Part shown: piece by piece, positions 1 through 8,013 of the stretch | Numbering within the stretch: the first letter of the stretch is position 1 | Layout of the letters: every line of letters starts with the position of its first letter | NCBI RefSeq assembly: GCF_047470865.1 | Contig: NZ_JAZDRH010000009.1 | Location: 1-64,000 of the forward strand | Length of the DNA: 64,000 nt | Reading direction: 5' to 3' | Source of the DNA: JAZDRH01 sp047470865 | GTDB lineage: Bacteria > Pseudomonadota > Gammaproteobacteria > Pseudomonadales > Pseudomonadaceae | Program-made: the position numbers and the translations under genes | Notes under the pieces: model-generated | What the model was told of the DNA's origin: nothing | Seen by the model: only the letters and a program-made list of their open reading frames with translations | Database searches by the model: none

Positions 1-69
1 GATTTTACCTTATGTTTTATTTGTTCTATTAGATTTCTAACTGAAAATACCCTAAGGCTTTATGCTAGA

Positions 70-94
70 AAAAAGAGCCCCGAAGGGCTCAAAA
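70..94 (-). terminator. Rho-independent terminator of the aldehyde dehydrogenase gene
   Basis: A GAGCCC-CGAA-GGGCTC hairpin lies just past the stop codon of the minus-strand gene and is followed on that strand by a run of T. Bases 1-69 upstream show nothing I can assign. Confidence 0.8.
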
Positions 95-105
95 GGGTGA
101 CAACT

Positions 106-1596
106 TTAAACTTTGATAAGTACAGATTTATGCTCAGTGTAGGCGGCAATAACTTCCTCGCCCATCTCGCGCCCCAAACCAGAAAGCTTGTAACCGCCAA
201 AAGGCAATACAGGATCTAAAGCACTATGGCAGTTGACCCACACTGAGCCTGATTTAATTTGCGGAATTAAGCGATGCACAGCGGCTAAATCATTTGACCA
301 GATACTCGCGCCTAGGCCGTAGATATTATCATTGGCTAGTTTTACAGCTTCTTCTAAGCTGTCAAAAGGTTGGCAAACCAATACAGGCCCAAAAATTTCT
401 TCCTGCACTAATTTGCTGTCTTGTTTGACATCAGCAATAACCGTAGGGCGTACAAAATAGCCAGGACCAAAGGACTCACCGCCGCATAGAATACGAGCTC
501 CTTCGGCTTTGCCCTGATCAATATAGGCTTGCACATTATTTTGCTGTTTTTTAGACACTAAAGGACCCATGTCGACGCTTGGGTCCATGGCATTGCCTAA
601 CTTCATGCCATTGGCAATATCAGCAATGCCTTTAATCACAGTCTCATAGTGTTTCCGATGCACATATAAGCGTGAGCCGGCACTACATACTTGCCCATGA
701 TTAAAGAAAATAGCTTGTGCAGCTCCAGCAATGGCTTCTTCTAAATTGGCATCTTCTAAGATTAAAACGGGTGACTTTCCACCTAGCTCTAAGGTCACAC
801 GGGTCATATTATCCATGGCTACTTTGCCAATGGTTTGTCCTACTTGTGTTGAGCCAGTAAAAGTGAGCTTATTCACCTGTGGATGGCTTGTTAACGCTGA
901 ACCAACAACTGAGCCAGGGCCAGTAATAACGTTAACGACACCAGCCGGATAACCCGCTTCTTTGACTAGCTCAGCCAGTTTTAGCACGCTCAGTGGTGTT
1001 TCATCTGCGGGTTTAATAACAATGGTGCAGCCTGTAGCAAGGGCAGGTGCAATTTTCCAGCAGGCTAATAAAAGGGGGAAATTCCAAGCGACAATAGCAC
1101 CAACCACACCAATAGGCTCACGACGTGTAAAGCCATGAAAGTGTGCATCAGGAATTAAAGGAATGGACGGCTCCACAGTGGTACCACCTAACTTAGTCGC
1201 CCAGCCAGCCATATAACGCAAAAAGTCGATACATAGCTGCACGTCCATAGCGCGAGCAACTGCGGCACTTTTACCATTGTTTAGGCATTCTAGTTCGGCT
1301 AGCACTTGCCCATCGCGCTCCATTAAATCCGCCAGCTTCCATAATAAATTTTGGCGCTCACGTGGTCGCATACGTGACCAAGGTGAATCGTCAAATGCTT
1401 GGCGCGCAGCGGCCACTGCTTTTTCCATATCACTAATACCGCCATGTGCAACACTAGCAATAGGTTCGCCTGTGGCAGGGTTCTTTAGCTCTAGTACTTT
1501 ACCGCTGTCGGCTTGCACAAATTCATTGTTAATAAATAAAGGGACTTGGCGTTTTAAAAAATCTAAGGTTTTTGAAAGAGGGCTTGCTACAGACAT
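106..1596 (-). CDS. NAD-dependent aldehyde dehydrogenase, phenylacetaldehyde type
   Basis: A 496-residue aldehyde dehydrogenase of the usual length. It oxidises an aldehyde to the carboxylic acid in the cytoplasm. Visible are the NAD-binding TFTGST stretch, the LELGGKSP motif with the general-base Glu, and the catalytic Cys at about residue 304 within GQVCSAGSR. The start was set at the ATG before SVASPL because the 18 codons upstream lack conserved features and because a sigma-54-like promoter ends 39 bases ahead of it. The gene is divergent from the amine dehydrogenase operon, so its likely job is to remove the aldehyde made from primary amines, as FeaB/PeaE-type enzymes do with phenylacetaldehyde. 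That substrate is inferred from context; betaine-aldehyde or other aldehydes cannot be excluded. Confidence 0.88.
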   Translation of the reverse strand: MSVASPLSKTLDFLKRQVPLFINNEFVQADSGKVLELKNPATGEPIASVAHGGISDMEKAVAAARQAFDDSPWSRMRPRERQNLLWKLADLMERDGQVLAELECLNNGKSAAVARAMDVQLCIDFLRYMAGWATKLGGTTVEPSIPLIPDAHFHGFTRREPIGVVGAIVAWNFPLLLACWKIAPALATGCTIVIKPADETPLSVLKLAELVKEAGYPAGVVNVITGPGSVVGSALTSHPQVNKLTFTGSTQVGQTIGKVAMDNMTRVTLELGGKSPVLILEDANLEEAIAGAAQAIFFNHGQVCSAGSRLYVHRKHYETVIKGIADIANGMKLGNAMDPSVDMGPLVSKKQQNNVQAYIDQGKAEGARILCGGESFGPGYFVRPTVIADVKQDSKLVQEEIFGPVLVCQPFDSLEEAVKLANDNIYGLGASIWSNDLAAVHRLIPQIKSGSVWVNCHSALDPVLPFGGYKLSGLGREMGEEVIAAYTEHKSVLIKV

Positions 1597-1634
1597 AGTT
1601 TTATCTCTTGTTGTGACTGTGTGCGTTGTACAAA

Positions 1635-1650
1635 GCAAAGCCTGTGCCAA
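1635..1650 (-). promoter_or_regulatory. Sigma-54 -24/-12 promoter of the aldehyde dehydrogenase gene
   Basis: Read on the minus strand the sequence is TTGGCACAGGCTTTGC. GG and GC are separated by exactly 10 bases, and TGGCAC and TTTGC match the RpoN consensus (TGGCACG-N4-TTGCW) almost fully. It lies 39 bases ahead of the chosen ATG. The assignment is by motif only. Confidence 0.7.
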
Positions 1651-1736
1651 GTTGCTTAGCGCCTTTATTTTTAAGGCTTATTAACCAGTAGCTTAGATTC
1701 ACCTTCAGTAAGGACTGTTTTTCATTGCGAACAGCC

Positions 1737-1866
1737 TGTCGCAATGTGAAACACTTGTACTAAAGCAGTGCTTTAGCGATAAGTCGAAGTGAGTAGTGGT
1801 CTTGGCTATGTCATCTTGCTGAGCAATCTGTTTAGCAATAAGAAAAAGGTGTTTCAGCTTGCGACA
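1737..1866. promoter_or_regulatory. Pair of inverted 18-bp enhancer-like sites in the divergent region
   Basis: TGTCGCAATGTGAAACAC at 1737-1754 recurs in inverted orientation at 1849-1866 as TGTCGCAAGCTGAAACAC; 16 of 18 bases agree. Each copy is itself a partial TGT...ACA palindrome. The pair sits between two sigma-54-like promoters, roughly 90-230 bases from each, which is the usual position for binding sites of a sigma-54 enhancer-binding protein. No such regulator gene lies in the window. Confidence 0.6.
1760..1776. repeat. Perfect 17-bp palindrome CTAAAGCA-G-TGCTTTAG
   Basis: Two 8-base arms are separated by one base, located 6 bases after the first enhancer-like site. It has no T-run, so an operator is more likely than a terminator. 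The binding protein is unknown. Confidence 0.45.
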
Positions 1867-1961
1867 ATATGTCTATGAAAATTCTATAAATCATTTTATG
1901 AAACCTAAAAAAGGCTAGGTAGTTGTTTGTAACTAATTGAAATATATAGTTATTTTTAATG

Positions 1962-1979
1962 TTGGCATAAAAATAGCTT
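1962..1979 (+). promoter_or_regulatory. Sigma-54-like promoter of the amine dehydrogenase operon
   Basis: TTGGCATAAAAATAGCTT keeps the -24 TGGCA and the GG-N10-GC spacing; the -12 half (TAGCTT) is weaker than consensus. It lies about 80 bases ahead of the qhpA start. It is supported by the better match on the opposite side of the same region and by the shared enhancer-like sites. Confidence 0.5.
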
Positions 1980-2060
1980 AGTAGTTGAAAGAGGATATAT
2001 CGCTCGCATGCTGCGTTGCTGATCCCTAGTTGTAACAATAAGAATAATGTGGAGGTCTTG

Positions 2061-3644
2061 ATGAAGACAAAACTACGGCAATGCCTGATGCCTAGTCTGC
2101 TGTCCTTAGCAGTAGTAGGATTTTCAACGCCTGTGATGGCGGAAGATGTACGTCCAGGGCCGCAAATTGTGCAAGAAACCTGCGCGGTGTGCCACCAAAA
2201 ACAAGATGACGAAAAACTAAGTCGCATTAGTTTTCAACGTAAAACCCCCGAAGGCTGGCTGATGACGGTAGTACGTATGCAGCAAGCCCATGGCTTAGAG
2301 ATTAGCAATGCTGAACGGCGCAGTGTGGTTAAGTACTTGGCTGATACGCAAGGCTTAGCACCTAAAGAAACCGAAGGTGTGCGCTATGCGTTAGAGCGTC
2401 GTTTAAATACTCAAGAAAGCTTTCGTGAAGAACCTTTAGGCGAAATGTGTGCTCGCTGCCACTCAGGTGCACGTTTTGCGTTGCAACGCCGCCCAGCGGG
2501 TGAATGGGAAAAGCTTATCAATTTCCACTTAGGACAATGGCCTTCTTTGGAATATCAAGCACTATCACGCGATCGTGATTGGTTTGATATTGCAACAAAG
2601 CAAACGGCTCCAGAAATCGCCAAGCGCTTTCCTTTTGAGTCTGTGGACTGGGACAAATGGAAAAAAGACAAACCAGCTTCTGACAGCCTAAAAGGTACTT
2701 GGAGCTTTAGCGGACACTACACAGGTAAAGGTGAAGTGCGCGGCACTATGAGTGTTGAGCCAACCACGAATGACGAATTTAAGGTGCAAGTAACGGGACA
2801 ATACGCTGATGGCAAGCCGTTTAATGGGGAAGGCACAGCTATTGTTTATAACGGTTATGAGTGGCGCGCCAACATTACTATTGACGGTGTAGTCATGCGT
2901 CAAGTGCTATCGGCCGTTAATGGCGAAATGAAAGGGCGCATGTTTGAGCGTCAGCGCGATGAGCGTGGGCTAGACTTTGTTGGCGCACAACAAGGCCAGC
3001 AACGCATTCTTGCAGTGCAACCAGCTTATGTAAAAGCCGGTAGCGAAGCCGTAATCACCTTAGTCGGATCAGGACTTTCTGGTACGCCTAGCTTTGCTAA
3101 AGGTATCGAAGTGGTCAAAGTCGAGTCTGCCAGTGATACGCAAATGCAGGTGCGCGTGAAGGTGGCAGCAACAGCCGAGCTAGGTATCAATGAAGTCGCA
3201 GTTGGTAAAGCCAAAGGCGCTAGCCTTGCGGTCTATAACAGCGTTGAAAGCATTAAAGTAGTACCCGAATATTCTATTGCACGTGTAGGTGGCAACGGCG
3301 GTGCGGTAGAAAAAGTAGAAGGGCGTTTTGATGCTGAAGCTTGGGCCGTCAATGCCAAAGGTAAACCTTATCGTATTGGTGTGATGCCAGCTACCTGGTC
3401 AGTAGATGCCTGGGATGAAAAGGCCGTGCGCGATCAGGATCTACGCTTTGCAGGTACTATGGACGCTGCCACAGGTGTATTCACACCCAATGGAGCAGGC
3501 CCTAACCCAGAACGTAAAATGATGGCCAGCAACGTGGGTAACCTAAAGGTAATTGCTAAGGTTGAGCAAGATGGCAAAACCCATGAAGCACAAAGCCATA
3601 TGGTTGTCACAGTACAGCGTTGGAATCTTCCACCGATTCCTTAA
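2061..3644 (+). CDS. qhpA: Quinohemoprotein amine dehydrogenase alpha subunit (dihaem)
   Basis: The large subunit of periplasmic quinohemoprotein amine dehydrogenase, 527 residues. A signal peptide ends near VMA-ED (residue 27). Two c-type haem motifs follow: CAVCH (Cys41, Cys44, His45) and CARCH (Cys130, Cys133, His134). The rest forms the beta-rich domains II-IV known from the solved enzymes. The haems pass electrons from the tryptophylquinone cofactor in QhpC to an outside acceptor. The start is the ATG at 2061, which has a strong GGAGG seven bases upstream; an upstream in-frame ATG at 2016 has no such site and would spoil the signal peptide. It is the first gene of a tight operon with qhpD, qhpC and qhpB. 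The order alpha, radical SAM, gamma, beta is the canonical one. Confidence 0.95.
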   Translation: MKTKLRQCLMPSLLSLAVVGFSTPVMAEDVRPGPQIVQETCAVCHQKQDDEKLSRISFQRKTPEGWLMTVVRMQQAHGLEISNAERRSVVKYLADTQGLAPKETEGVRYALERRLNTQESFREEPLGEMCARCHSGARFALQRRPAGEWEKLINFHLGQWPSLEYQALSRDRDWFDIATKQTAPEIAKRFPFESVDWDKWKKDKPASDSLKGTWSFSGHYTGKGEVRGTMSVEPTTNDEFKVQVTGQYADGKPFNGEGTAIVYNGYEWRANITIDGVVMRQVLSAVNGEMKGRMFERQRDERGLDFVGAQQGQQRILAVQPAYVKAGSEAVITLVGSGLSGTPSFAKGIEVVKVESASDTQMQVRVKVAATAELGINEVAVGKAKGASLAVYNSVESIKVVPEYSIARVGGNGGAVEKVEGRFDAEAWAVNAKGKPYRIGVMPATWSVDAWDEKAVRDQDLRFAGTMDAATGVFTPNGAGPNPERKMMASNVGNLKVIAKVEQDGKTHEAQSHMVVTVQRWNLPPIP

Positions 3645-3677
3645 ACGTTTATAACAATAATTAAAGAGGGTGCAATC

Positions 3678-5111
3678 ATGGGTGCGAAGTTGAACTTAGT
3701 AGAGCATAACGTGCACGAGGTGCAGGTAGATGCCGCACGCATGCTGTTTCATATTCCAAGTAGTTCGTTGTTCGCTAGCGATGAACTAACCACGAGTGTG
3801 ATAGCAGGCTTGCGCGCGGGTAGCTGCTCTGAGCAAGAGTTGCAAGCACGTTTAGCTGGGCGTTTTTCGCAGGATGATGTGCAGCAAACACTGCAAGAGC
3901 TAATCGCCTTAGAAGTGGTTAGCGATGGGCGACCATTAACCCCTGAAATTCGTAATAAGCGAGTCGAGAAAACAGCATTAAATACCGTAGTGTTAAACGT
4001 TAACACAGGCTGTAACCTAAGCTGTACTTATTGCTACAAAGAAGACTTAGATAAGCCTTCTGAAGGCAAAAAGATGAGTTATGAAACAGCAGAAGCTTCG
4101 GTTGAAATGCTGTTAAAAGAATCTCCGGATGAACCACGCTACACCGTTGTTTTTTTTGGTGGTGAGCCATTGAGCAATCGCCCATTAATTGAACATATGG
4201 TGGATTACTGCGAGCGCCGACTTGGTGCTTTAGGTAAAGGGGTTGATTTTGTGATGACCACTAATGCCACCTTGCTGACTGAAGAAATAGTGGATTACTT
4301 AAATGCTCATCGTTTTGGCTTATCAATCAGTATTGATGGACCTAAAACAGTGCATGACCGTAACCGTATTACTGTCGGTGGGCAAGGTACTTATGATGTG
4401 GTTCGACGCAAAGTCGATATGTTGCTCTCGCGTTATACCAGCCGACCTGTAGGTGCTCGGGTTACCTTAACCAAAGGCATTACCGATGTTGAAACCATTT
4501 GGAATCACTTATTTAACGAAGTAGGTTTTGCTGAAGTAGGTTTTGCACCTGTGACAACAGGTGATATCAGCAGTTTTAACCTTAGCGCTGAAGAAGTGGC
4601 TCAAGTGTTTGACAACATGAAAGCCTTGGGGCGTCGTTATCTTGAAGCCGCACTACGCAACGAAAATACAGGCTTCTCTAACTTGCACCAAATGATTACG
4701 GATATTCACGAAGGCCATAAGAAATTATTACCTTGTGGCGCAGGCTTAAAAATGCTGGCGGTTGATCATAAAGGCGAATTAAATCTTTGCCATCGCTTTA
4801 CAGGCTCAAGCTTGCCAACATTTGGTAACGTGCATGAACAAGGTGTCAAACAAGCCGAGCTAAATGACTTTTTGTCGGTGCGTTTAGACCGTACGAATAC
4901 GGGCTGTCAAACCTGTCGTATCCGCAATCTTTGCTCAGGCGGTTGTTACCACGAAAGCTATGCTCGCTTTGGCGACCCAACGCACCCAACCTATCACTAT
5001 TGCGAACTAATGCGCGACTGGGTGGATTTTGGTATCGAAGTTTATAGCCGAATTATGGCGCATAACCCAGATTTCATTACCACGCATATCACACCGCGCA
5101 AGGGGCATTAA
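3678..5111 (+). CDS. qhpD: Radical SAM/SPASM thioether-forming maturase QhpD
   Basis: A 477-residue radical SAM enzyme. By family knowledge it installs the intra-peptide Cys-to-Asp/Glu thioether bonds in QhpC in the cytoplasm. The CX3CX2C cluster motif is at Cys112, Cys116 and Cys119 (GCNLSCTYCY). A SPASM region with many cysteines follows near the C-terminus (CGAG..., LCHRF, CQTCRIRNLCSGGCY), and would hold two auxiliary Fe-S clusters. The first 90 residues resemble a peptide-recognition domain, fitting leader binding. It has a good ribosome site (AAAGAGGGTG) and lies 33 bases after qhpA and 2 bases before qhpC, consistent with co-production of enzyme and substrate. Confidence 0.95.
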   Translation: MGAKLNLVEHNVHEVQVDAARMLFHIPSSSLFASDELTTSVIAGLRAGSCSEQELQARLAGRFSQDDVQQTLQELIALEVVSDGRPLTPEIRNKRVEKTALNTVVLNVNTGCNLSCTYCYKEDLDKPSEGKKMSYETAEASVEMLLKESPDEPRYTVVFFGGEPLSNRPLIEHMVDYCERRLGALGKGVDFVMTTNATLLTEEIVDYLNAHRFGLSISIDGPKTVHDRNRITVGGQGTYDVVRRKVDMLLSRYTSRPVGARVTLTKGITDVETIWNHLFNEVGFAEVGFAPVTTGDISSFNLSAEEVAQVFDNMKALGRRYLEAALRNENTGFSNLHQMITDIHEGHKKLLPCGAGLKMLAVDHKGELNLCHRFTGSSLPTFGNVHEQGVKQAELNDFLSVRLDRTNTGCQTCRIRNLCSGGCYHESYARFGDPTHPTYHYCELMRDWVDFGIEVYSRIMAHNPDFITTHITPRKGH

Positions 5112-5113
5112 TT

Positions 5114-5437
5114 ATGAAACATCTAAAGCCAATTAATAATAAAGCACAGCATCTAACCCAAGCGGTGGCTGAAGATCGTCAAGACGAAATTTTGGCCATG
5201 AGTGTTGTAGCAGGCTGTACAGCTACTGTCGACCCAGGTTGGGAGGTTGATGCTTTTGGTGGTATTAGCTCGTTATGCCAGCCGATGGAAGCCGATCTTT
5301 ATGGCTGTGCTGACCCATGCTGGTGGCCAGCACAGCTGCCAGACATTATGAGCACGCACCCTAACTGGAATAAAGATGCAGCTGACTCCGCCACTGACTG
5401 GCGCAACCTGCAAACGATTTTCCCTGAAGACGTGTAA
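5114..5437 (+). CDS. qhpC: Amine dehydrogenase gamma subunit, CTQ-bearing peptide QhpC
   Basis: A 107-residue precursor of the catalytic gamma subunit. If a 28-residue leader is removed, as in the published Paracoccus/Pseudomonas enzymes, every cross-link residue falls into register: Cys35-Glu44, Cys55-Asp61 and Cys69-Asp77 for the three thioethers, and Cys65 with Trp71 for cysteine tryptophylquinone. These equal mature Cys7-Glu16, Cys27-Asp33, Cys41-Asp49 and Cys37/Trp43. There is no ordinary signal peptide, as expected for a peptide folded and cross-linked in the cytoplasm before export. The gene begins 2 bases after qhpD. The leader protease gene qhpE and exporter gene qhpF are not next to it. 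Confidence 0.95.
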   Translation: MKHLKPINNKAQHLTQAVAEDRQDEILAMSVVAGCTATVDPGWEVDAFGGISSLCQPMEADLYGCADPCWWPAQLPDIMSTHPNWNKDAADSATDWRNLQTIFPEDV

Positions 5438-5458
5438 CGCTTGGCATGAGGAATAACT

Positions 5459-6580
5459 ATGAACAATAAGAAAATGTGGTTAGGCGCAAGCTTTGCAGCG
5501 CTGTATTTAGCCAGTGCAGGCGCTTATGCATTAAATGAAAGCAAGCCATTAAGCAAAGGCACTGAGTATTTAGCTGTGGCTAACTATCCAGACAACCTAC
5601 ATATTATTGATGTAACCAAGGATAAACTTGTTAAAACCTGCAAAATTCCGGGTAAGTTTGGCCCAGGAACAGTAGTAATGAGCCCAGATAAAAACCGTGC
5701 CTATGTGCTAGGTAATGGGTTTAGTGAAGTCTTTGGTTTTAATGTCGACAACTGTGAAATAGAATTTCGCGCTAAATTCTCGCAGCAGCGTAATGAAGAA
5801 GCACGCTCTATGTTCTCATTTACGGTGAGTGCGGATGGCAAAGAAGTCTATGTAGTAAACAACCCTGTGCTTAAATTCAGTGAGCATTATGAAGTTAAGC
5901 AGCCGCGTTTATTTGTATATGACGCCAATGGAGGGACGGACGCTAAGCCTATTCGTAAATTCCCAATGCCACGCCAAATGTACATTATGCAAGCAGCGGA
6001 TGATGGTTCAATTTACATTGCAGGCGCGGATATCTACAAAGTAGATGTTCATACTGGAAAGTATGAGGTTGCCATTCCTGTACGTAACTGGAAACGTGAA
6101 AACTATGGTGCGCCTGACGTACTCTACTTCTGGCCGCATCAGCAAAAAAATCGTGATTTTAGTATTTTGTATACAGCACCTAAATTCAAAGATGCCAAGC
6201 AAGATATGGAAACCGCAGACTTTAAGTATGGTTTTTACAATGTGAATTTAGCCACAGGCAAAACTGAAACTATCGATTTTGCGCCTGTTGAGGAAATTTA
6301 TTTCACAGGTTATCGCGATCCAAAAGACAGCAATACCATGTTTGCTGTGTTAAATCGCCTAACCAAATACGACATTAAAGGTGAAAAACTGTTACAAGCG
6401 CAGGAATTAGACCATACCTACTACTGCATAACCTTTAATGATAAAGCCGACAAAATGTACCTTGTGGGGACCCTGAATGACATTAGTATTCATGACCCGC
6501 AAAGTTTGAAAAAAATCGGCAGTATTAAGCTTCCAGGTGGCGATATGGCTATTACCACAGCACAAACCTTTATCCGCTAA
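5459..6580 (+). CDS. qhpB: Quinohemoprotein amine dehydrogenase beta subunit
   Basis: A 373-residue periplasmic protein with a signal peptide ending near AYA (residue 24). The mature part consists of repeated short strands with YLAVANYPDNLHIID-like starts (for example VYVVNNPV, FAVLNRLTKYD, MYLVGTLNDISIHD), in keeping with the seven-bladed propeller of this subunit. It packs against QhpA and QhpC and helps form the amine pocket. A GAGGAATAACT ribosome site precedes the ATG, and it is the fourth gene of the qhpADCB series. A hairpin right after the stop may set its level relative to the genes downstream. Confidence 0.93.
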   Translation: MNNKKMWLGASFAALYLASAGAYALNESKPLSKGTEYLAVANYPDNLHIIDVTKDKLVKTCKIPGKFGPGTVVMSPDKNRAYVLGNGFSEVFGFNVDNCEIEFRAKFSQQRNEEARSMFSFTVSADGKEVYVVNNPVLKFSEHYEVKQPRLFVYDANGGTDAKPIRKFPMPRQMYIMQAADDGSIYIAGADIYKVDVHTGKYEVAIPVRNWKRENYGAPDVLYFWPHQQKNRDFSILYTAPKFKDAKQDMETADFKYGFYNVNLATGKTETIDFAPVEEIYFTGYRDPKDSNTMFAVLNRLTKYDIKGEKLLQAQELDHTYYCITFNDKADKMYLVGTLNDISIHDPQSLKKIGSIKLPGGDMAITTAQTFIR

Positions 6581-6588
6581 TCCCCTTA

Positions 6589-6616
6589 CCGTGAGTTCTG
6601 CCGTGCAGGCTCACGG
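6589..6616 (+). terminator. Hairpin between qhpB and the porin gene, possible partial terminator
   Basis: CCGTGAG at 6589-6595 pairs with CTCACGG at 6610-6616, and a short pyrimidine stretch (GTTCTTTCC) follows. It lacks a clean T-run, so it may act as an attenuator or mRNA 3'-end stabiliser rather than a full stop. Confidence 0.5.
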
Positions 6617-6656
6617 GTTCTTTCCTAAACAACAAAAATAACGATTAGGAGTGTTT

Positions 6657-7979
6657 ATGCACAAGCGCTCAATGCTTTCTTGCGCCTTAATTTCGCTGCT
6701 AGCTGTAGCCAATGCAGGTGCTTATGAGCTGTATAAAGATGACGAAAGCTACCTCAATGTTGATATTTCCGCTGCTTTTGGTCTGTTTCATAGCCAGAAA
6801 AATTATGCTGCTATTAATCCAGAGCAAAAAGCAGGTTCAAGTAGCTGGCGTGAAGGCTATATCAAATATGGTTTTTCAGCAGGCCATAAACTAGTAGATG
6901 AATCTGAACTAAGTGCTGGTCTAGCTTGGGTTAGCTCAGGTACTTGGGGTGACGGTGATGCTGCGGGTTTAACCAATGGTAAAGAGCGAAGAACCCATGT
7001 GGAAGATGCATGGTTGCGCTGGAAATCGGGCAACTTGGCACCCATGCTAGGTGAGGATGGGGTTGATATTTCGTTTGGACGCCAGTTTGCTGCTGTCGGT
7101 AGCGGTTTTTTAATTTATGGTGATCCGGTCAATATGGGAGAGGGCGTTGCTGCAGGGGATTTAAATCGTGGCGGTGCTTATTACCTTGCTGCGCGCAATA
7201 ACTTTGCACGCACCGCTATTTTGCGTTTAGGTGGTGCAAGCGGTTGGCGTGGTGATTTAATGTATTTAAAGTCAGATAACCGTGCGCAAGCAAAAACCGC
7301 ACTCTATGTCGCAAATCTTGAACATGTAGGGGAAACCTCCACCCTAGGGTTAACTTACATAAAAGGGCAGGATGTTGATAAAAACTACGCCGATGATAAC
7401 CAGCTAGAACGCAAAGGCATGAAGGTTTACAGCTTGCGTGGCAATACCAGTTTAGGTATAGAAGGTTTAGATCTTGCAGGCGAATATGCATGGCAAAAAA
7501 AACGTCATGGCGATAAAGAAAATGCATGGTTTGCTCAAGCTAGCTGGCAATTTAACGAGGTAGCATGGCAGCCTAAAACAACCTATCGCTATAGCCGCTT
7601 CTCTAAGGAGTTTGATCCATTATTTTTTGGATTAAGCACAGGTTTTGGTAGTTGGTTCCAAGGCGAAGTGGCGGCCAATTATGCGGGGCCATTTAACAGC
7701 AATACACAGGTCCATCATTTAGGTTTTACAGCGCAACCGCACGAGGCGGTGACTATCGGGGCCTTAGCATTTAACTTCTCAACTTTGCAGAAAAAGCTAG
7801 GTGATTTATCAGGAAACGAGATTGATTTGTATGCACAATGGGATGTGAACGAGCATCTGTCAATTATTCCTGTGGTGGGTTGGTACAAGCCGAAAAAAGA
7901 TGTGAATCACGGCGGCGCTCAACTAAAGAATAATCAGACTAACCTATATAGCCAATTGCTTTTTATGACGCAATTTTAA
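6657..7979 (+). CDS. Outer-membrane beta-barrel protein in the amine dehydrogenase locus
   Basis: A 440-residue protein with a signal peptide (hydrophobic residues 5-20, ending near NAGA), many alternating amphipathic strands and a C-terminal Phe (LLFMTQF), the usual signature of an outer-membrane barrel. The ATG at 6657 was chosen because AGGAG is well placed before it; a GTG two codons earlier overlaps that site. I do not recognise the exact family: it looks porin-like but has no motif I can name. Its position between qhpB and qhpG suggests it admits amines or aids delivery of the operon's substrate. That role is inference. Confidence 0.75.
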   Translation: MHKRSMLSCALISLLAVANAGAYELYKDDESYLNVDISAAFGLFHSQKNYAAINPEQKAGSSSWREGYIKYGFSAGHKLVDESELSAGLAWVSSGTWGDGDAAGLTNGKERRTHVEDAWLRWKSGNLAPMLGEDGVDISFGRQFAAVGSGFLIYGDPVNMGEGVAAGDLNRGGAYYLAARNNFARTAILRLGGASGWRGDLMYLKSDNRAQAKTALYVANLEHVGETSTLGLTYIKGQDVDKNYADDNQLERKGMKVYSLRGNTSLGIEGLDLAGEYAWQKKRHGDKENAWFAQASWQFNEVAWQPKTTYRYSRFSKEFDPLFFGLSTGFGSWFQGEVAANYAGPFNSNTQVHHLGFTAQPHEAVTIGALAFNFSTLQKKLGDLSGNEIDLYAQWDVNEHLSIIPVVGWYKPKKDVNHGGAQLKNNQTNLYSQLLFMTQF

Positions 7980-8013
7980 AGGATGGTGTAAGTATTCTAT
8001 AAAGGAAAACGTC

